The notes: generated from the letters alone by a model not told the origin. Numbered from the stretch's first letter, positions 1-6,635 are shown. The stretch: DNA of 9,231 nt from Gammaproteobacteria bacterium (GCA_003695085.1 RFIV01000368.1:1-9231), one strand, 5' to 3'. Translations and numbers: made by a program.

Positions 1-771
1 CTGCACGTCAACGGCACAACGCTGACGCAAACCCTGTCTTCAGTCTTGCCGGAACAGGTAACGATCTCAGGTGGTCTGGCAGGCGATTATGGTGCGTTTG
101 AACATACCTGTGCATGGCTGGATGTGCCCGACAGCTCGCCGGGTATCGTGGGCATCGGTTTTTACGGAACGCACTTGCGTGTAGGCTATGGTTCTCTCGG
201 TGGCTGGGATCCGTTTGGGCCTGACCGGGTGGTCACGCGCTCTGAGGGGAACGTGCTCCATGAGCTGGATGGTCAGTCGGCTCTGGATTTGTATGCACGC
301 TACCTGGGTGACTACGCCAGGGATCTGCCGGGCAGCGCACTACTTTTTCCCCTGACCATTCTGGATGACAAGGAAAAGGATCTGGTACGAACGGTGCTTT
401 CGGTCGATCCGGCCGCGAAAACCATGACCTTCGCTGGGGATATCCCCGAGGGCAGCCGTGTCCGTTTCATGAAGGCAAACTTCGACCGGCTGGTTGAAGG
501 CGCTTCGGAAGCGGCCGAACAGTCACGGAATCGCCTGTCGGCCCGGGACACGCAGTTCGCCCTGCTCATTTCCTGTGTCGGCCGCAAGATGGTACTCAAG
601 CAACGCGTAGAAGAGGAAACGGAAGCGGTGCGGGACATTCTGCCGGAGCCGGTGGTTTTGTCGGGTTTTTATTCCTATGGGGAGATCAGTCCGCTGGTTC
701 ACCAGTGCGGTTGTACATTGCACAATCAGACCATGACCATTACCACCTTTGGAGAAGTCGCAGACACATGA
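1..771 (+). CDS. FIST domain sensory protein, 3' part (5' end outside window)
   Basis: The frame is open from the first base, so the gene starts upstream; 256 residues are visible. Near the left edge is the glycine-rich FIST N signature (GGLAGD, then F..T), and the last 50 or so residues carry FIST C hallmarks (GFYSYGEISP, then CTLHNQTMT shortly before the stop). FIST domains are ligand-sensing modules, thought to bind small molecules such as amino acids, and occur fused to or next to histidine kinases and c-di-GMP enzymes. No membrane segment or catalytic motif is visible, so the protein is probably a cytoplasmic input unit. Its TGA overlaps the ATG of the following GGDEF-EAL gene (ATGA), which implies translational coupling and a shared pathway. 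The ligand cannot be read from the sequence. The apparent TTG start at 46 is inside the domain and is not the true start. Confidence 0.9.
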   Translation: MHVNGTTLTQTLSSVLPEQVTISGGLAGDYGAFEHTCAWLDVPDSSPGIVGIGFYGTHLRVGYGSLGGWDPFGPDRVVTRSEGNVLHELDGQSALDLYARYLGDYARDLPGSALLFPLTILDDKEKDLVRTVLSVDPAAKTMTFAGDIPEGSRVRFMKANFDRLVEGASEAAEQSRNRLSARDTQFALLISCVGRKMVLKQRVEEETEAVRDILPEPVVLSGFYSYGEISPLVHQCGCTLHNQTMTITTFGEVADT

Positions 772-2702
772 GCGATTTTCACCGCCTGCTGCAACGCCAG
801 ATTCGAAGGCACTTGCCCGATGGCATCGAAAAGGGTCCGCTTCGGCCTTTCCTTGAAGCCGTGCATCAGGCCTACATTCAGTTCGATGAGGATCGGGCCC
901 TGCTCGAGCGCTCGCTCGAGTTGAGTTCCGATGAGTTGAGTGCGCGCTACAAAGAACTGAACCGCCACACCCAGGCTGTCGAGCGGACGCGCAGACACCT
1001 TGAGCAGTCCTTGTCTCTGCTCCATGCCACACTGGATGCAACCTGTGATGGCATCCTCGTAATCGACAACGATCAACGCATTGTCATCTACAATCAGACG
1101 TTTCTCGAGATGTTCGGACTGGATCGTCAAAGTCTCAAACATCGCAATGCTCGGCGGCTGTATGCCAAGCTCGCGGCCCAGATGCGTCATCCCGATGAGT
1201 TTGAGCGCTACTGGCAGTTGACGCGCAAGGCACCGGAAGGCGCCCACGAGTGCCTGGTAGAGCTCAGGGACGGGCGTTACATAGACTGCTACTCGCAGCC
1301 GCGCTGGCATCAGGGTCGCATTCAGGGTCGCGTCTGGAGCCTGTCAGACATTTCCGAGCTGAAAAAGTCGGAACAGGAAGCACGCTTTCATTCATATAAC
1401 GACGCCCTGACCGAGCTGCCCAACCGATCTGCCTTTACCGAGCGGCTCAACCATGCACTGTCCAAGAGCCAGCATGATCGTACCGAACTGGCCGTTATCT
1501 TTCTGGATCTGGACGGGTTCAAGTACATCAACGACACACTGGGTATCGAGTACGGGGATGAGCTGCTGCGTCTGGCTGCCCGACGCATCTCCAGTCAGAT
1601 ACCCCGGCATGTCACAGTTGCGCGCTATGGGGGTGACGAGTTCATTCTCATGATGGAGGGACTTTCCAACTCGTTTGATGCGTTGCTTCTGGCAGAGCGC
1701 CTGCGCAACACGCTGCAACAACCTTTCCGACTGGCCGAACAGGATGTTCATCTGACAACCAGCATCGGCATCGCGCTCTATCCTACTGATGGCAAGAGTG
1801 CGGAAACGCTCATGCGCAAGGCGGACATGGCCATGTACGACGCCAAGAGCAAGGGGCGCAACAACTGTCAGTTCTATGCCGATGAGCTGGAGAAATTGTC
1901 CGCCCACCGGATGCAGATTCGCCACAACATCCGTCGCGCCCTGAAGGAAAACGAGTTCGAACTGTTCTACCAGCCGAAAGTGGATCTGGAGAGCGGACAG
2001 GCGACCAGTGTTGAAGCCCTGATACGCTGGCGCAAGCCCGGCGGGGGCTGGATCTCACCGGCCGAATTCATCCCTGCAGCGGAAGAGTACGGGCTGATCG
2101 TGGATATCGGCGAGTGGGTACTGGAAGAAGCCTGCCGCCAGATTCATGCGTGGGAAGGTACACCGCTGGAGAACCTGAGTGTAGCTGTCAATATCAGTGC
2201 CCAGCACTTTCGCAAGGCGCACCTGGTGGAGCACATCCGTGAGCGGCTGGAGCGCTACATGGTTCCGGCGCATCAGCTGGAGATCGAAATCACGGAAAGT
2301 GCCATCATGTCGGATCTGGACACCACGACACAGATTCTCAATCAGCTGCGTGAAATGGGGGTCACCACGGCCATCGATGATTTCGGGACCGGGTACTCAT
2401 CGCTCAACTACCTCAAATGTCTGCCGATCGATACGCTCAAAATCGACAAGAGCTTCATTGATGATTTGCTGACAGATTCACGCAACCTGACGCTGGTGGA
2501 AGCCATCATCAACATTGCCCATACCTTTGGTATCAAGGTTGTGGCGGAAGGCGTGGAAACACTGGACACCGTCTGCATGCTCAGCAGCTACAGCTGCGAC
2601 GTGGCACAGGGCTATTATTACAGTCGGCCGGTTCCGGCTGGTGAACTGCCGGCACTTGTCACAGGTCAACCCTGCCCGGTTCCGAACACCAGCCCGATCT
2701 GA
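768..2702 (+). CDS. PAS-GGDEF-EAL cyclic-di-GMP cyclase/phosphodiesterase
   Basis: 644 residues. An N-terminal helical region (about 1-80, rich in charged residues with an LERSLELSSDEL stretch) leads into a PAS domain (about 82-205), a GGDEF domain (about 215-370) and an EAL domain (about 390-640). The cyclase site is intact (GGDEF at 288-292, with the LDLDGFKYIND metal-binding strand before it). The inhibitory I-site RxxD is absent: the four residues in that place read PRHV. The phosphodiesterase site looks complete: EAL 416-418, N475, E507/E510 (EITES), DDFGTGYSSL 537-546, K558 and E594. Either activity is possible, and hydrolysis is well supported. There is no TM segment, so it is cytosolic. 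The start at 768 is chosen because it gives the ATGA overlap with the FIST gene; an in-frame ATG at 705 would lie inside FIST C. The GGAG at 751-754 is far (13 nt), which fits coupling. The FIST protein is the likely signal input; this is inferred from gene order. Confidence 0.95.
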   Translation: MSDFHRLLQRQIRRHLPDGIEKGPLRPFLEAVHQAYIQFDEDRALLERSLELSSDELSARYKELNRHTQAVERTRRHLEQSLSLLHATLDATCDGILVIDNDQRIVIYNQTFLEMFGLDRQSLKHRNARRLYAKLAAQMRHPDEFERYWQLTRKAPEGAHECLVELRDGRYIDCYSQPRWHQGRIQGRVWSLSDISELKKSEQEARFHSYNDALTELPNRSAFTERLNHALSKSQHDRTELAVIFLDLDGFKYINDTLGIEYGDELLRLAARRISSQIPRHVTVARYGGDEFILMMEGLSNSFDALLLAERLRNTLQQPFRLAEQDVHLTTSIGIALYPTDGKSAETLMRKADMAMYDAKSKGRNNCQFYADELEKLSAHRMQIRHNIRRALKENEFELFYQPKVDLESGQATSVEALIRWRKPGGGWISPAEFIPAAEEYGLIVDIGEWVLEEACRQIHAWEGTPLENLSVAVNISAQHFRKAHLVEHIRERLERYMVPAHQLEIEITESAIMSDLDTTTQILNQLREMGVTTAIDDFGTGYSSLNYLKCLPIDTLKIDKSFIDDLLTDSRNLTLVEAIINIAHTFGIKVVAEGVETLDTVCMLSSYSCDVAQGYYYSRPVPAGELPALVTGQPCPVPNTSPI

Positions 2703-2703
2703 C

Positions 2704-3681
2704 TCAGCTCAGCGCCCCGGTTGTGACCTCTTCGCGAAGCGTCACTTCCATACAGGTCGACAAAGCCATGTTCGCGGTTGGCATCATGAGCGCGACATTG
2801 CGACCGCTGAGGCTTTCGCGCTTGGCCCAGGCGGCAGCCAGCACGCCGGCGGAGGCCGGATCCACCAGTATACGCGTGTGGTGCAGCAGTACCGCCGCAG
2901 ATTGATAGAAGGCATCATCTTTCAGCTGAACCATGTCGTGGACGCCTTCGGCATAGTAGTCGAATGGCATGGTCTTCACATGATCATAGCCCAACCACTC
3001 TATCCGGGTTTCTGCGGGAATCTTGCGCGGCATCTTCATCCGCCAGCTGCGGTAAACCGCTTCCTGGCCTTGCGGGCAGACACCGATAAGCTGTGTTTTG
3101 GGCGACAAGGCCCGCACCACCAGCGCGCCAGCCGCCGCAATCATGCCCGAGCCGATGGGAACAAACAGTGCGTCCACATCAGGTTGTGCCTCGAACAGCT
3201 CCACAAAGGCGGTGCCCATTCCGGCGATCAGAAGTGGCTCTTCAAACGGGTCCACAAAGTAGGCGCGTGCGTCCGACGCAAACCGGGCTGCAGCAACGGC
3301 TGCCCCACCGTCCACTTCCATGACTTCGGCCCCCTGATCGCTCAGCCATCCCTCTCGTTGCGGGTCCAGCCGCTGATCCACGAAGAGCGTTGCTTTCATG
3401 GAAAACATGCGCGTTGCCGTCGCCAATGCATGCATGAAACTGAAGGGCCCGCTGGAAACGACATGCTGAATGCCGTTTTTCTTCAGCTCAAAGGCCAGCA
3501 CGACAGCGCCCCGCAGCCAGGACGTGGCCGAAGGCAGGATGTGATCTTGCTTGATATAGGTATCTGCTCCCAACAGGCGTGACAGCGACTCATAGCGGCG
3601 CAGTGGCGTCACATCCAGATTTCGCCTCACAATCTGCTGGGCCCGGAGAATATCCGTAAATTGAAGTGCCTGACTTCGCAT
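2704..3681 (-). CDS. Threonine dehydratase-like PLP-fold protein lacking the catalytic lysine
   Basis: 325 residues, full length for the fold type II (threonine dehydratase/tryptophan synthase beta) superfamily. The N-terminus (FTDILRAQQIVRR.L..TPL) and the mid-region (IAGMGTAFVELFEAQPDVDALFVPIGSG, ILVDPASAGVLAAAWA) align well by eye. The active-site motif that normally reads TGSFKxRGA is instead SATSWLRGA (51-59), putting Trp55 (codon at 3517-3519) where the Schiff-base lysine should be. The usual S.GNH PLP loop is replaced by SSGPFSFMH (76-84), and the glycine-rich phosphate loop GGGGL by GSGMI (177-181). The frame is uninterrupted, so this is a maintained gene, probably a non-catalytic PLP-fold protein or one with a new ligand. 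The start has AGGA just upstream and a GGGA farther back. It converges with the GGDEF-EAL gene and is divergent from the DUF2505 gene. Function is unknown. Confidence 0.85.
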   Translation of the reverse strand: MRSQALQFTDILRAQQIVRRNLDVTPLRRYESLSRLLGADTYIKQDHILPSATSWLRGAVVLAFELKKNGIQHVVSSGPFSFMHALATATRMFSMKATLFVDQRLDPQREGWLSDQGAEVMEVDGGAAVAAARFASDARAYFVDPFEEPLLIAGMGTAFVELFEAQPDVDALFVPIGSGMIAAAGALVVRALSPKTQLIGVCPQGQEAVYRSWRMKMPRKIPAETRIEWLGYDHVKTMPFDYYAEGVHDMVQLKDDAFYQSAAVLLHHTRILVDPASAGVLAAAWAKRESLSGRNVALMMPTANMALSTCMEVTLREEVTTGALS

Positions 3682-3724
3682 TCCTGTGCTTTCCCTGTTG
3701 TGAAAAACTCTACAAGACTAGACC

Positions 3725-3730
3725 ATTGTA
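3725..3730 (-). promoter_or_regulatory. Possible -10 element for the PLP-fold gene
   Basis: On the minus strand the hexamer reads TACAAT, five of six matches to the sigma70 -10 consensus, placing a transcript start near 3718 and giving a leader of about 37 nt before the ATG at 3681. No good -35 hexamer is found at 16-18 bp, so activation by a regulator would be needed if it is real. Weak call. Confidence 0.28.
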
Positions 3731-3791
3731 CCGTTTGCATCTGTGACGCACAGCCGATGGCAACACACTGTTACAACAAGATTGGCTCCAC

Positions 3792-3809
3792 CGCCCGCAT
3801 GACCGGGCG
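3792..3809. repeat. GC-rich inverted repeat in the divergent intergenic region
   Basis: CGCCCG (3792-3797) and CGGGCG (3804-3809) form a perfect 6-bp inverted repeat around CATGAC. It lies in the 192-bp space between the PLP-fold gene and the DUF2505 gene, so it could be an operator or a leader hairpin of the DUF2505 transcript. There is no T-tract, so it is not a terminator. The rest of this space shows no convincing plus-strand promoter. Confidence 0.35.
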
Positions 3810-3873
3810 ACCAGGCCAACCACAACGCTCAGAGACACCCTTACACTCAGCGTACGAAACAAGGAAAATGGAC

Positions 3874-4383
3874 ATGACTGAAATACAACAGACTCATCCT
3901 TTCAACTGCCCCACTTTCCACCTGATTCGCCAGTTCTTTGATCCGGAAGTTCTGAAGGCCCGGACCGAATATCTGGGTGCACGGGACCTGACCATCAGCC
4001 GCAATCAGTTTGACGGTGAAAGCGGTGTGCTGGTGTTCTCGCGTGATCTGCCTGCACCATCAGACATTCCCGCAGCCCTCAAGCGCTTCCAGCGCCCGTG
4101 GAATCGTGTGGATTACACCGAAACCTGGAAACGTGACGGTGACGCTCATTTCAGGGGCGAAGTTCAGGCGCAGATCCATGGGGTACCGGTCAGCGTGCGC
4201 ACGCATTTTCATCTTGAAGCCCTGACAGAGGAGACATGTGTCAATCATATCCGGGTACAGTTCGAAAGCGGCATCCCGCTGCTGGGCAAGCTGCTGGAGA
4301 AAGTGGCCAGTCAGGATACGGATCAGCAGCTTCAGGCGGAATACCGCTTCTTTCAGGCGTTGCTGAGCCCGGAAACCGCCTGA
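3874..4383 (+). CDS. DUF2505 family protein
   Basis: 169 residues, judged to be a DUF2505 family protein (predicted START/SRPBCC-like helix-grip fold) from the opening pattern (F..PTFHLIRQFFDPEVLKARTEYLGARD), the alternating strands through the middle and the C-terminal helix (QDTDQQLQAEYRFFQALL). It has no signal peptide or membrane segment, so it is probably cytosolic; a lipid- or small-hydrophobic-ligand role is only suggested by the fold class. The start at 3874 is preferred over the ATG at 3868 because AAGGA (3861-3865) then sits 8 nt upstream instead of 2. Extending the frame to 3661 would add residues that overlap the divergent gene and resemble nothing. It is followed after 62 nt by the RNA methyltransferase in the same direction, possibly co-transcribed. 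Confidence 0.8.
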   Translation: MTEIQQTHPFNCPTFHLIRQFFDPEVLKARTEYLGARDLTISRNQFDGESGVLVFSRDLPAPSDIPAALKRFQRPWNRVDYTETWKRDGDAHFRGEVQAQIHGVPVSVRTHFHLEALTEETCVNHIRVQFESGIPLLGKLLEKVASQDTDQQLQAEYRFFQALLSPETA

Positions 4384-4390
4384 CACGGGC

Positions 4391-4419
4391 TGGCACACGG
4401 AAGCACTTTTCGCTAGGAT
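4391..4419 (+). promoter_or_regulatory. Weak possible sigma70 promoter before the methyltransferase gene
   Basis: TAGGAT at 4414-4419 (four of six -10 matches) lies 17 bp after TGGCAC at 4391-4396, a poor -35. The position, about 26 nt before the ATG at 4446, is reasonable for the methyltransferase gene, but the gene may simply be transcribed with the DUF2505 gene. Confidence 0.25.
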
Positions 4420-4445
4420 GGCGCGGTTTCTGACGGAGATTCCCG

Positions 4446-5396
4446 ATGTCCGCGCCCCTGCTGCCTGATGACTTCCTCGCCTCATTGAACAGTTGGCTTG
4501 AGCCGGATGCTGTTGCGCGCGTGGTTGAGGCCATGAGCCTTGAAAAGCCCGTGTGCGTGCGGCTCAATCACAAACGCTGGCAAAAGCACGATCTGCTCGC
4601 CTGGAGTGAGGCCCGGCAACTCATGCCCCAGCCTCTTGGCTGGTACGAGGGCGCCTGGCTTTTTCCGGCCGAAGCGCGTGAGACGCTGACTCACAGCGAG
4701 GCCTTTGCTGAAGGCCGCTTCTACATTCAGAACCCGTCCAGCCTGCTGCCCGTTCACCTTCTGGATCCGCAACCGGGCGAAACGATACTGGATCTGGCTG
4801 CGGCCCCGGGCGGCAAGACACTCGCTATCGCAGACCGCATGGGAAACAGCGGGCAGATCTCCGCGGTTGAAGCTGTCAAAACCCGCTTCTTTGCCCTGCG
4901 TCGCAATCTTGAGGCACATGGTGCAGACAGTGTGCGGACCTACCTGATGGACGGACGCGAGGCCGGACGCAAGGTGCCAGAACGCTTTGACCGCGTTCTG
5001 CTGGATGCCCCCTGCTCCAGTGAGGCCCGTTTGGTGCCCGGTCAACCAGACACCTGGGTTCACTGGAACCTGCGCAAGGTCAGGGAGTGCCAGCGCAAGC
5101 AGGTCGGACTCCTCAAGTCAGCCTTGCGCACCCTGAAACCGGGCGGGCGTCTGGTGTATTCCACCTGCTCGTTTTCTGCCGAAGAGAATGAGGTGGTGCT
5201 GAACAAGGTTCTGAAACGATTTGATGAGACTGTGACCATCGTGCCGGTCCAGGTACCGGTGGCCAATGTGCATCCAGGTCTTGTGAACCATGCAGGCAAG
5301 GCACTGAACCCGGAACTCTCCAGGGCGGTTCGGGTTCTGCCGGATGCCGTCATGGATGGTTTTTTCGTGTGTGTGCTGGAGAAACGTTTCCCCTGA
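4446..5396 (+). CDS. RsmB/NOP (RsmF/NSUN-like) RNA m5C methyltransferase
   Basis: 316 residues. A class I SAM-dependent methyltransferase of the NOL1/NOP2/Sun family that makes 5-methylcytosine in RNA, most likely rRNA. Motif I is DLAAAPGGKT (116-125). The two family cysteines are present: Cys190 in DAPC (motif IV, product release) and Cys241 in YSTCSFSAEENE (motif VI, nucleophile attacking C6 of cytosine). The FYIQNPSSLLPVHLL segment before motif I also fits. It is much shorter than E. coli RsmF (about 480 residues) and ends right after the catalytic core, so the C-terminal PUA-like RNA-binding part is missing; the N-terminal about 85 residues may serve target recognition. It also lacks the NusB-like N-terminus of RsmB. 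The start has GGAG at 4435-4438, 7 nt upstream. It is followed by a probable terminator. The exact RNA target cannot be assigned. Confidence 0.93.
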   Translation: MSAPLLPDDFLASLNSWLEPDAVARVVEAMSLEKPVCVRLNHKRWQKHDLLAWSEARQLMPQPLGWYEGAWLFPAEARETLTHSEAFAEGRFYIQNPSSLLPVHLLDPQPGETILDLAAAPGGKTLAIADRMGNSGQISAVEAVKTRFFALRRNLEAHGADSVRTYLMDGREAGRKVPERFDRVLLDAPCSSEARLVPGQPDTWVHWNLRKVRECQRKQVGLLKSALRTLKPGGRLVYSTCSFSAEENEVVLNKVLKRFDETVTIVPVQVPVANVHPGLVNHAGKALNPELSRAVRVLPDAVMDGFFVCVLEKRFP

Positions 5397-5433
5397 CGAA
5401 TCTCCCTGTAGACTTTGGGTGTATTGGTTTTGT

Positions 5434-5459
5434 CACACAACCGTGTTAGTGTGTTTTTT
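5434..5459 (+). terminator. Intrinsic terminator after the RNA methyltransferase gene
   Basis: CACACAAC (5434-5441) pairs with GTT-A-GTGTG (5445-5453), an 8-bp stem with one bulged A (5448) and a CGT loop, followed directly by six T (5454-5459). It begins 38 nt after the methyltransferase stop. The stem is only moderately GC-rich, so it may be leaky. Because it precedes the small gene at 5507 it could also act as an attenuator. Confidence 0.55.
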
Positions 5460-5480
5460 ACCCAGCAGGAGGTCGGGTAA
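5458..5480 (+). repeat. Inverted repeat with a Shine-Dalgarno-like loop in the leader of the 51-residue gene
   Basis: TTACCC (5458-5463) and GGGTAA (5475-5480) form a perfect 6-bp inverted repeat with an 11-nt loop, AGCAGGAGGTC, that contains GGAGG. No start codon follows at a usable distance, so the GGAGG does not serve an obvious ORF. It could be an operator for the small gene, a leader hairpin, or a binding site for an RNA-binding protein that recognises loop GGA. It overlaps the last two T of the preceding terminator. Confidence 0.45.
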
Positions 5481-5506
5481 CAACAACACTCAAAGAGGGG
5501 GATCCC

Positions 5507-5662
5507 ATGGAATCCAATCATCCTTATCTGTCAGACATCGAATGGCTGCTGTGTGAAGAATTGGCTCTGCGCCAGTACTGCGCCGAGTGCGAGGACCGGC
5601 ACGAGGAAGTTCAGGCGCATCTTGACGCACTTTCTCCAGCACGCCTGAAAGACGTCGCCTGA
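5507..5662 (+). CDS. 51-residue small protein of unknown function
   Basis: The frame runs from ATG (5507) to TGA (5660-5662). The protein begins MESNHPYLSDIEWLLCEELA, continues with QYCAECED and ends LSPARLKDVA. It is acidic and looks helical. It has three cysteines (16, 25, 28), the last two as CAEC, but a single CxxC is not enough to claim zinc binding. There is no signal peptide or TM segment. Support for a real gene comes from an excellent ribosome site (AGAGGGG at 5494-5500, 6 nt spacing), a gene-like codon pattern, its own structured leader and a stem-loop after the stop. It was too short for routine ORF calling. It stands alone between the methyltransferase terminator and the convergent protease gene. 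I do not recognise a family. Confidence 0.65.
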   Translation: MESNHPYLSDIEWLLCEELALRQYCAECEDRHEEVQAHLDALSPARLKDVA

Positions 5663-5671
5663 CAGGCTCGG

Positions 5672-5697
5672 GGGCGCGGATGTGTGGTACCGCGCCC
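5672..5697 (+). terminator. GC-rich hairpin after the small gene, without T-tract
   Basis: GGGCGCGG (5672-5679) pairs perfectly with CCGCGCCC (5690-5697) around a 10-nt loop. It starts 10 nt after the stop of the 51-residue gene, and outer bases CCTGA (5658-5662) can pair with TCAGG (5701-5705). There is no U-run on either strand, so it could be a poor terminator, an RNA-stabilising 3' hairpin, or a barrier between the converging transcripts. Confidence 0.4.
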
Positions 5698-5731
5698 TGT
5701 TCAGGTCAGCTCTCCACGTCCGGCTTGCGGC

Positions 5732-5754
5732 TCATGAGGCCCGACGCCTCATGA
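5732..5754. repeat. Perfect 9-bp inverted repeat spanning the protease stop codon
   Basis: TCATGAGGC (5732-5740) and GCCTCATGA (5746-5754) are perfect complements around CCGAC. The TGA stop of the minus-strand protease gene (5749-5751) lies inside the stem. No T-tract follows on either strand. It may work with the hairpin at 5672-5697 at the convergent 3' ends. Confidence 0.45.
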
Positions 5755-6612
5755 CAACCGGTCCGCGACCTCCAGCATTTCCTGAAGGCGGGCGATTCGC
5801 TCTTCAGTCGGCGGGTGTGTACGCAACACAGACGGCTCATTCAATCGTCTTTTGGCCATGAACAACCGCTCCCATACCCCCTGCCCGCGCTCCAGCGCTG
5901 CCAGTGCCCGGATCAGGGGTACCGGAGTCCCCAGAAGGACGGCCGCCACGGCATCCGCCTGATACTCACGTGTTCGCGAGAGTGCCAGTTGCAGCAGATC
6001 CACGACCGTCGGCCCGAACATCAGGAACAACAACACCGGCCAGGGCAACCAGGCATCGCCCCACAGGAAAAATGGCAGATTGATCACGATCAGCAGCAAG
6101 GCTGCGCCGGTCAGAAAGTGTGTCATGCGTGAGGTCAGATCCGCCAACCCCATCAAACGTGTATCCCGATTGCGCAGGTGTGCCATTTCATGGGCCAGCA
6201 CCCCGGCAAGCTGTTCTCTGTCCAGTGCCTGTAACAACCCGGCAGACAGACAAATGGCAGCATGACGCCCTTCGCCCACAGCAAAGGCATTCAGCACGGT
6301 CGCAGGCATGAGATACAGCGCTGGCGGCCGCTCCAGTCCGGCCCGCTCTGCCAGGCGGGCAACCAGCGCATGCAGCTCCGGCGCTTCCTGCGGATACAGG
6401 GGGCGGGCGCGAAAGTGTCGAAGAACCAGCGTTGGCGATGCCCAGGGTGCCAGGGCAGCACTGATCAATGCGCCCAAAACCGCCGCCAGCGCCATATCCC
6501 GGCCTCCCAGCAGGTAGCCGGCGATAGCCATGAAGAGAGAGAGTACACCGATCAACAGGGCCGTTTGCAATCGATTGGCCCATACCCGTTGAATCACCGA
6601 TTCCGGGTTCAT
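5749..6612 (-). CDS. HtpX-like M48 family membrane zinc metalloprotease
   Basis: 287 residues, close to E. coli HtpX (293). The zinc site is HEMAH (141-145), with the third ligand in the EYQAD motif (Glu216) and the family's C-terminal LRTHPPTEERIARL near the end. There are four hydrophobic segments: about 16-36, 41-58, 164-184 and 188-211, an HtpX-type arrangement with the catalytic helix between the second and third. The family degrades misfolded or damaged inner-membrane proteins. The start at 6612 (MNPESVIQRVWANRLQ) is chosen from family resemblance; ATG 6624 is an alternative and the longer frame up to 6780 would overlap the zinc-ribbon gene. The ribosome site is weak (AGG directly before ATG), so translation may be coupled to the zinc-ribbon gene ending 23 nt upstream. 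I withhold the symbol htpX because several M48B paralogues look alike. Confidence 0.9.
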   Translation of the reverse strand: MNPESVIQRVWANRLQTALLIGVLSLFMAIAGYLLGGRDMALAAVLGALISAALAPWASPTLVLRHFRARPLYPQEAPELHALVARLAERAGLERPPALYLMPATVLNAFAVGEGRHAAICLSAGLLQALDREQLAGVLAHEMAHLRNRDTRLMGLADLTSRMTHFLTGAALLLIVINLPFFLWGDAWLPWPVLLFLMFGPTVVDLLQLALSRTREYQADAVAAVLLGTPVPLIRALAALERGQGVWERLFMAKRRLNEPSVLRTHPPTEERIARLQEMLEVADRLS

Positions 6613-6635
6613 CCTGAAGTACATCGAATCAGCCG

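Noticed and set aside
705..767. Upstream ATG for the GGDEF-EAL gene
   Set aside because: It lies inside the FIST C domain with no ribosome site; the ATGA overlap at 768 is the natural start.
46..771. TTG at 46 as start of the FIST gene
   Set aside because: The frame is open to base 1 and the FIST N signature begins just after; the true start is outside the window.
2515..3582. Long (355-codon) plus-strand ORF antisense to the PLP-fold gene
   Set aside because: It starts inside the GGDEF-EAL gene, has no ribosome site or recognisable family, and its length is explained by the third-position GC bias of the opposite gene, which shows clear family similarity.
3661..3873. N-terminal extension of the DUF2505 gene to an ATG at 3661
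   Set aside because: It would overlap the 5' end of the divergent gene and read through its promoter region; the extra residues look non-coding, and a good ribosome site precedes 3874.
4391..4406. Sigma54-like -24/-12 (TGGCAC...GC)
   Set aside because: The spacing between GG and GC is off by one from the required 10 bp and the TTGC part is missing.
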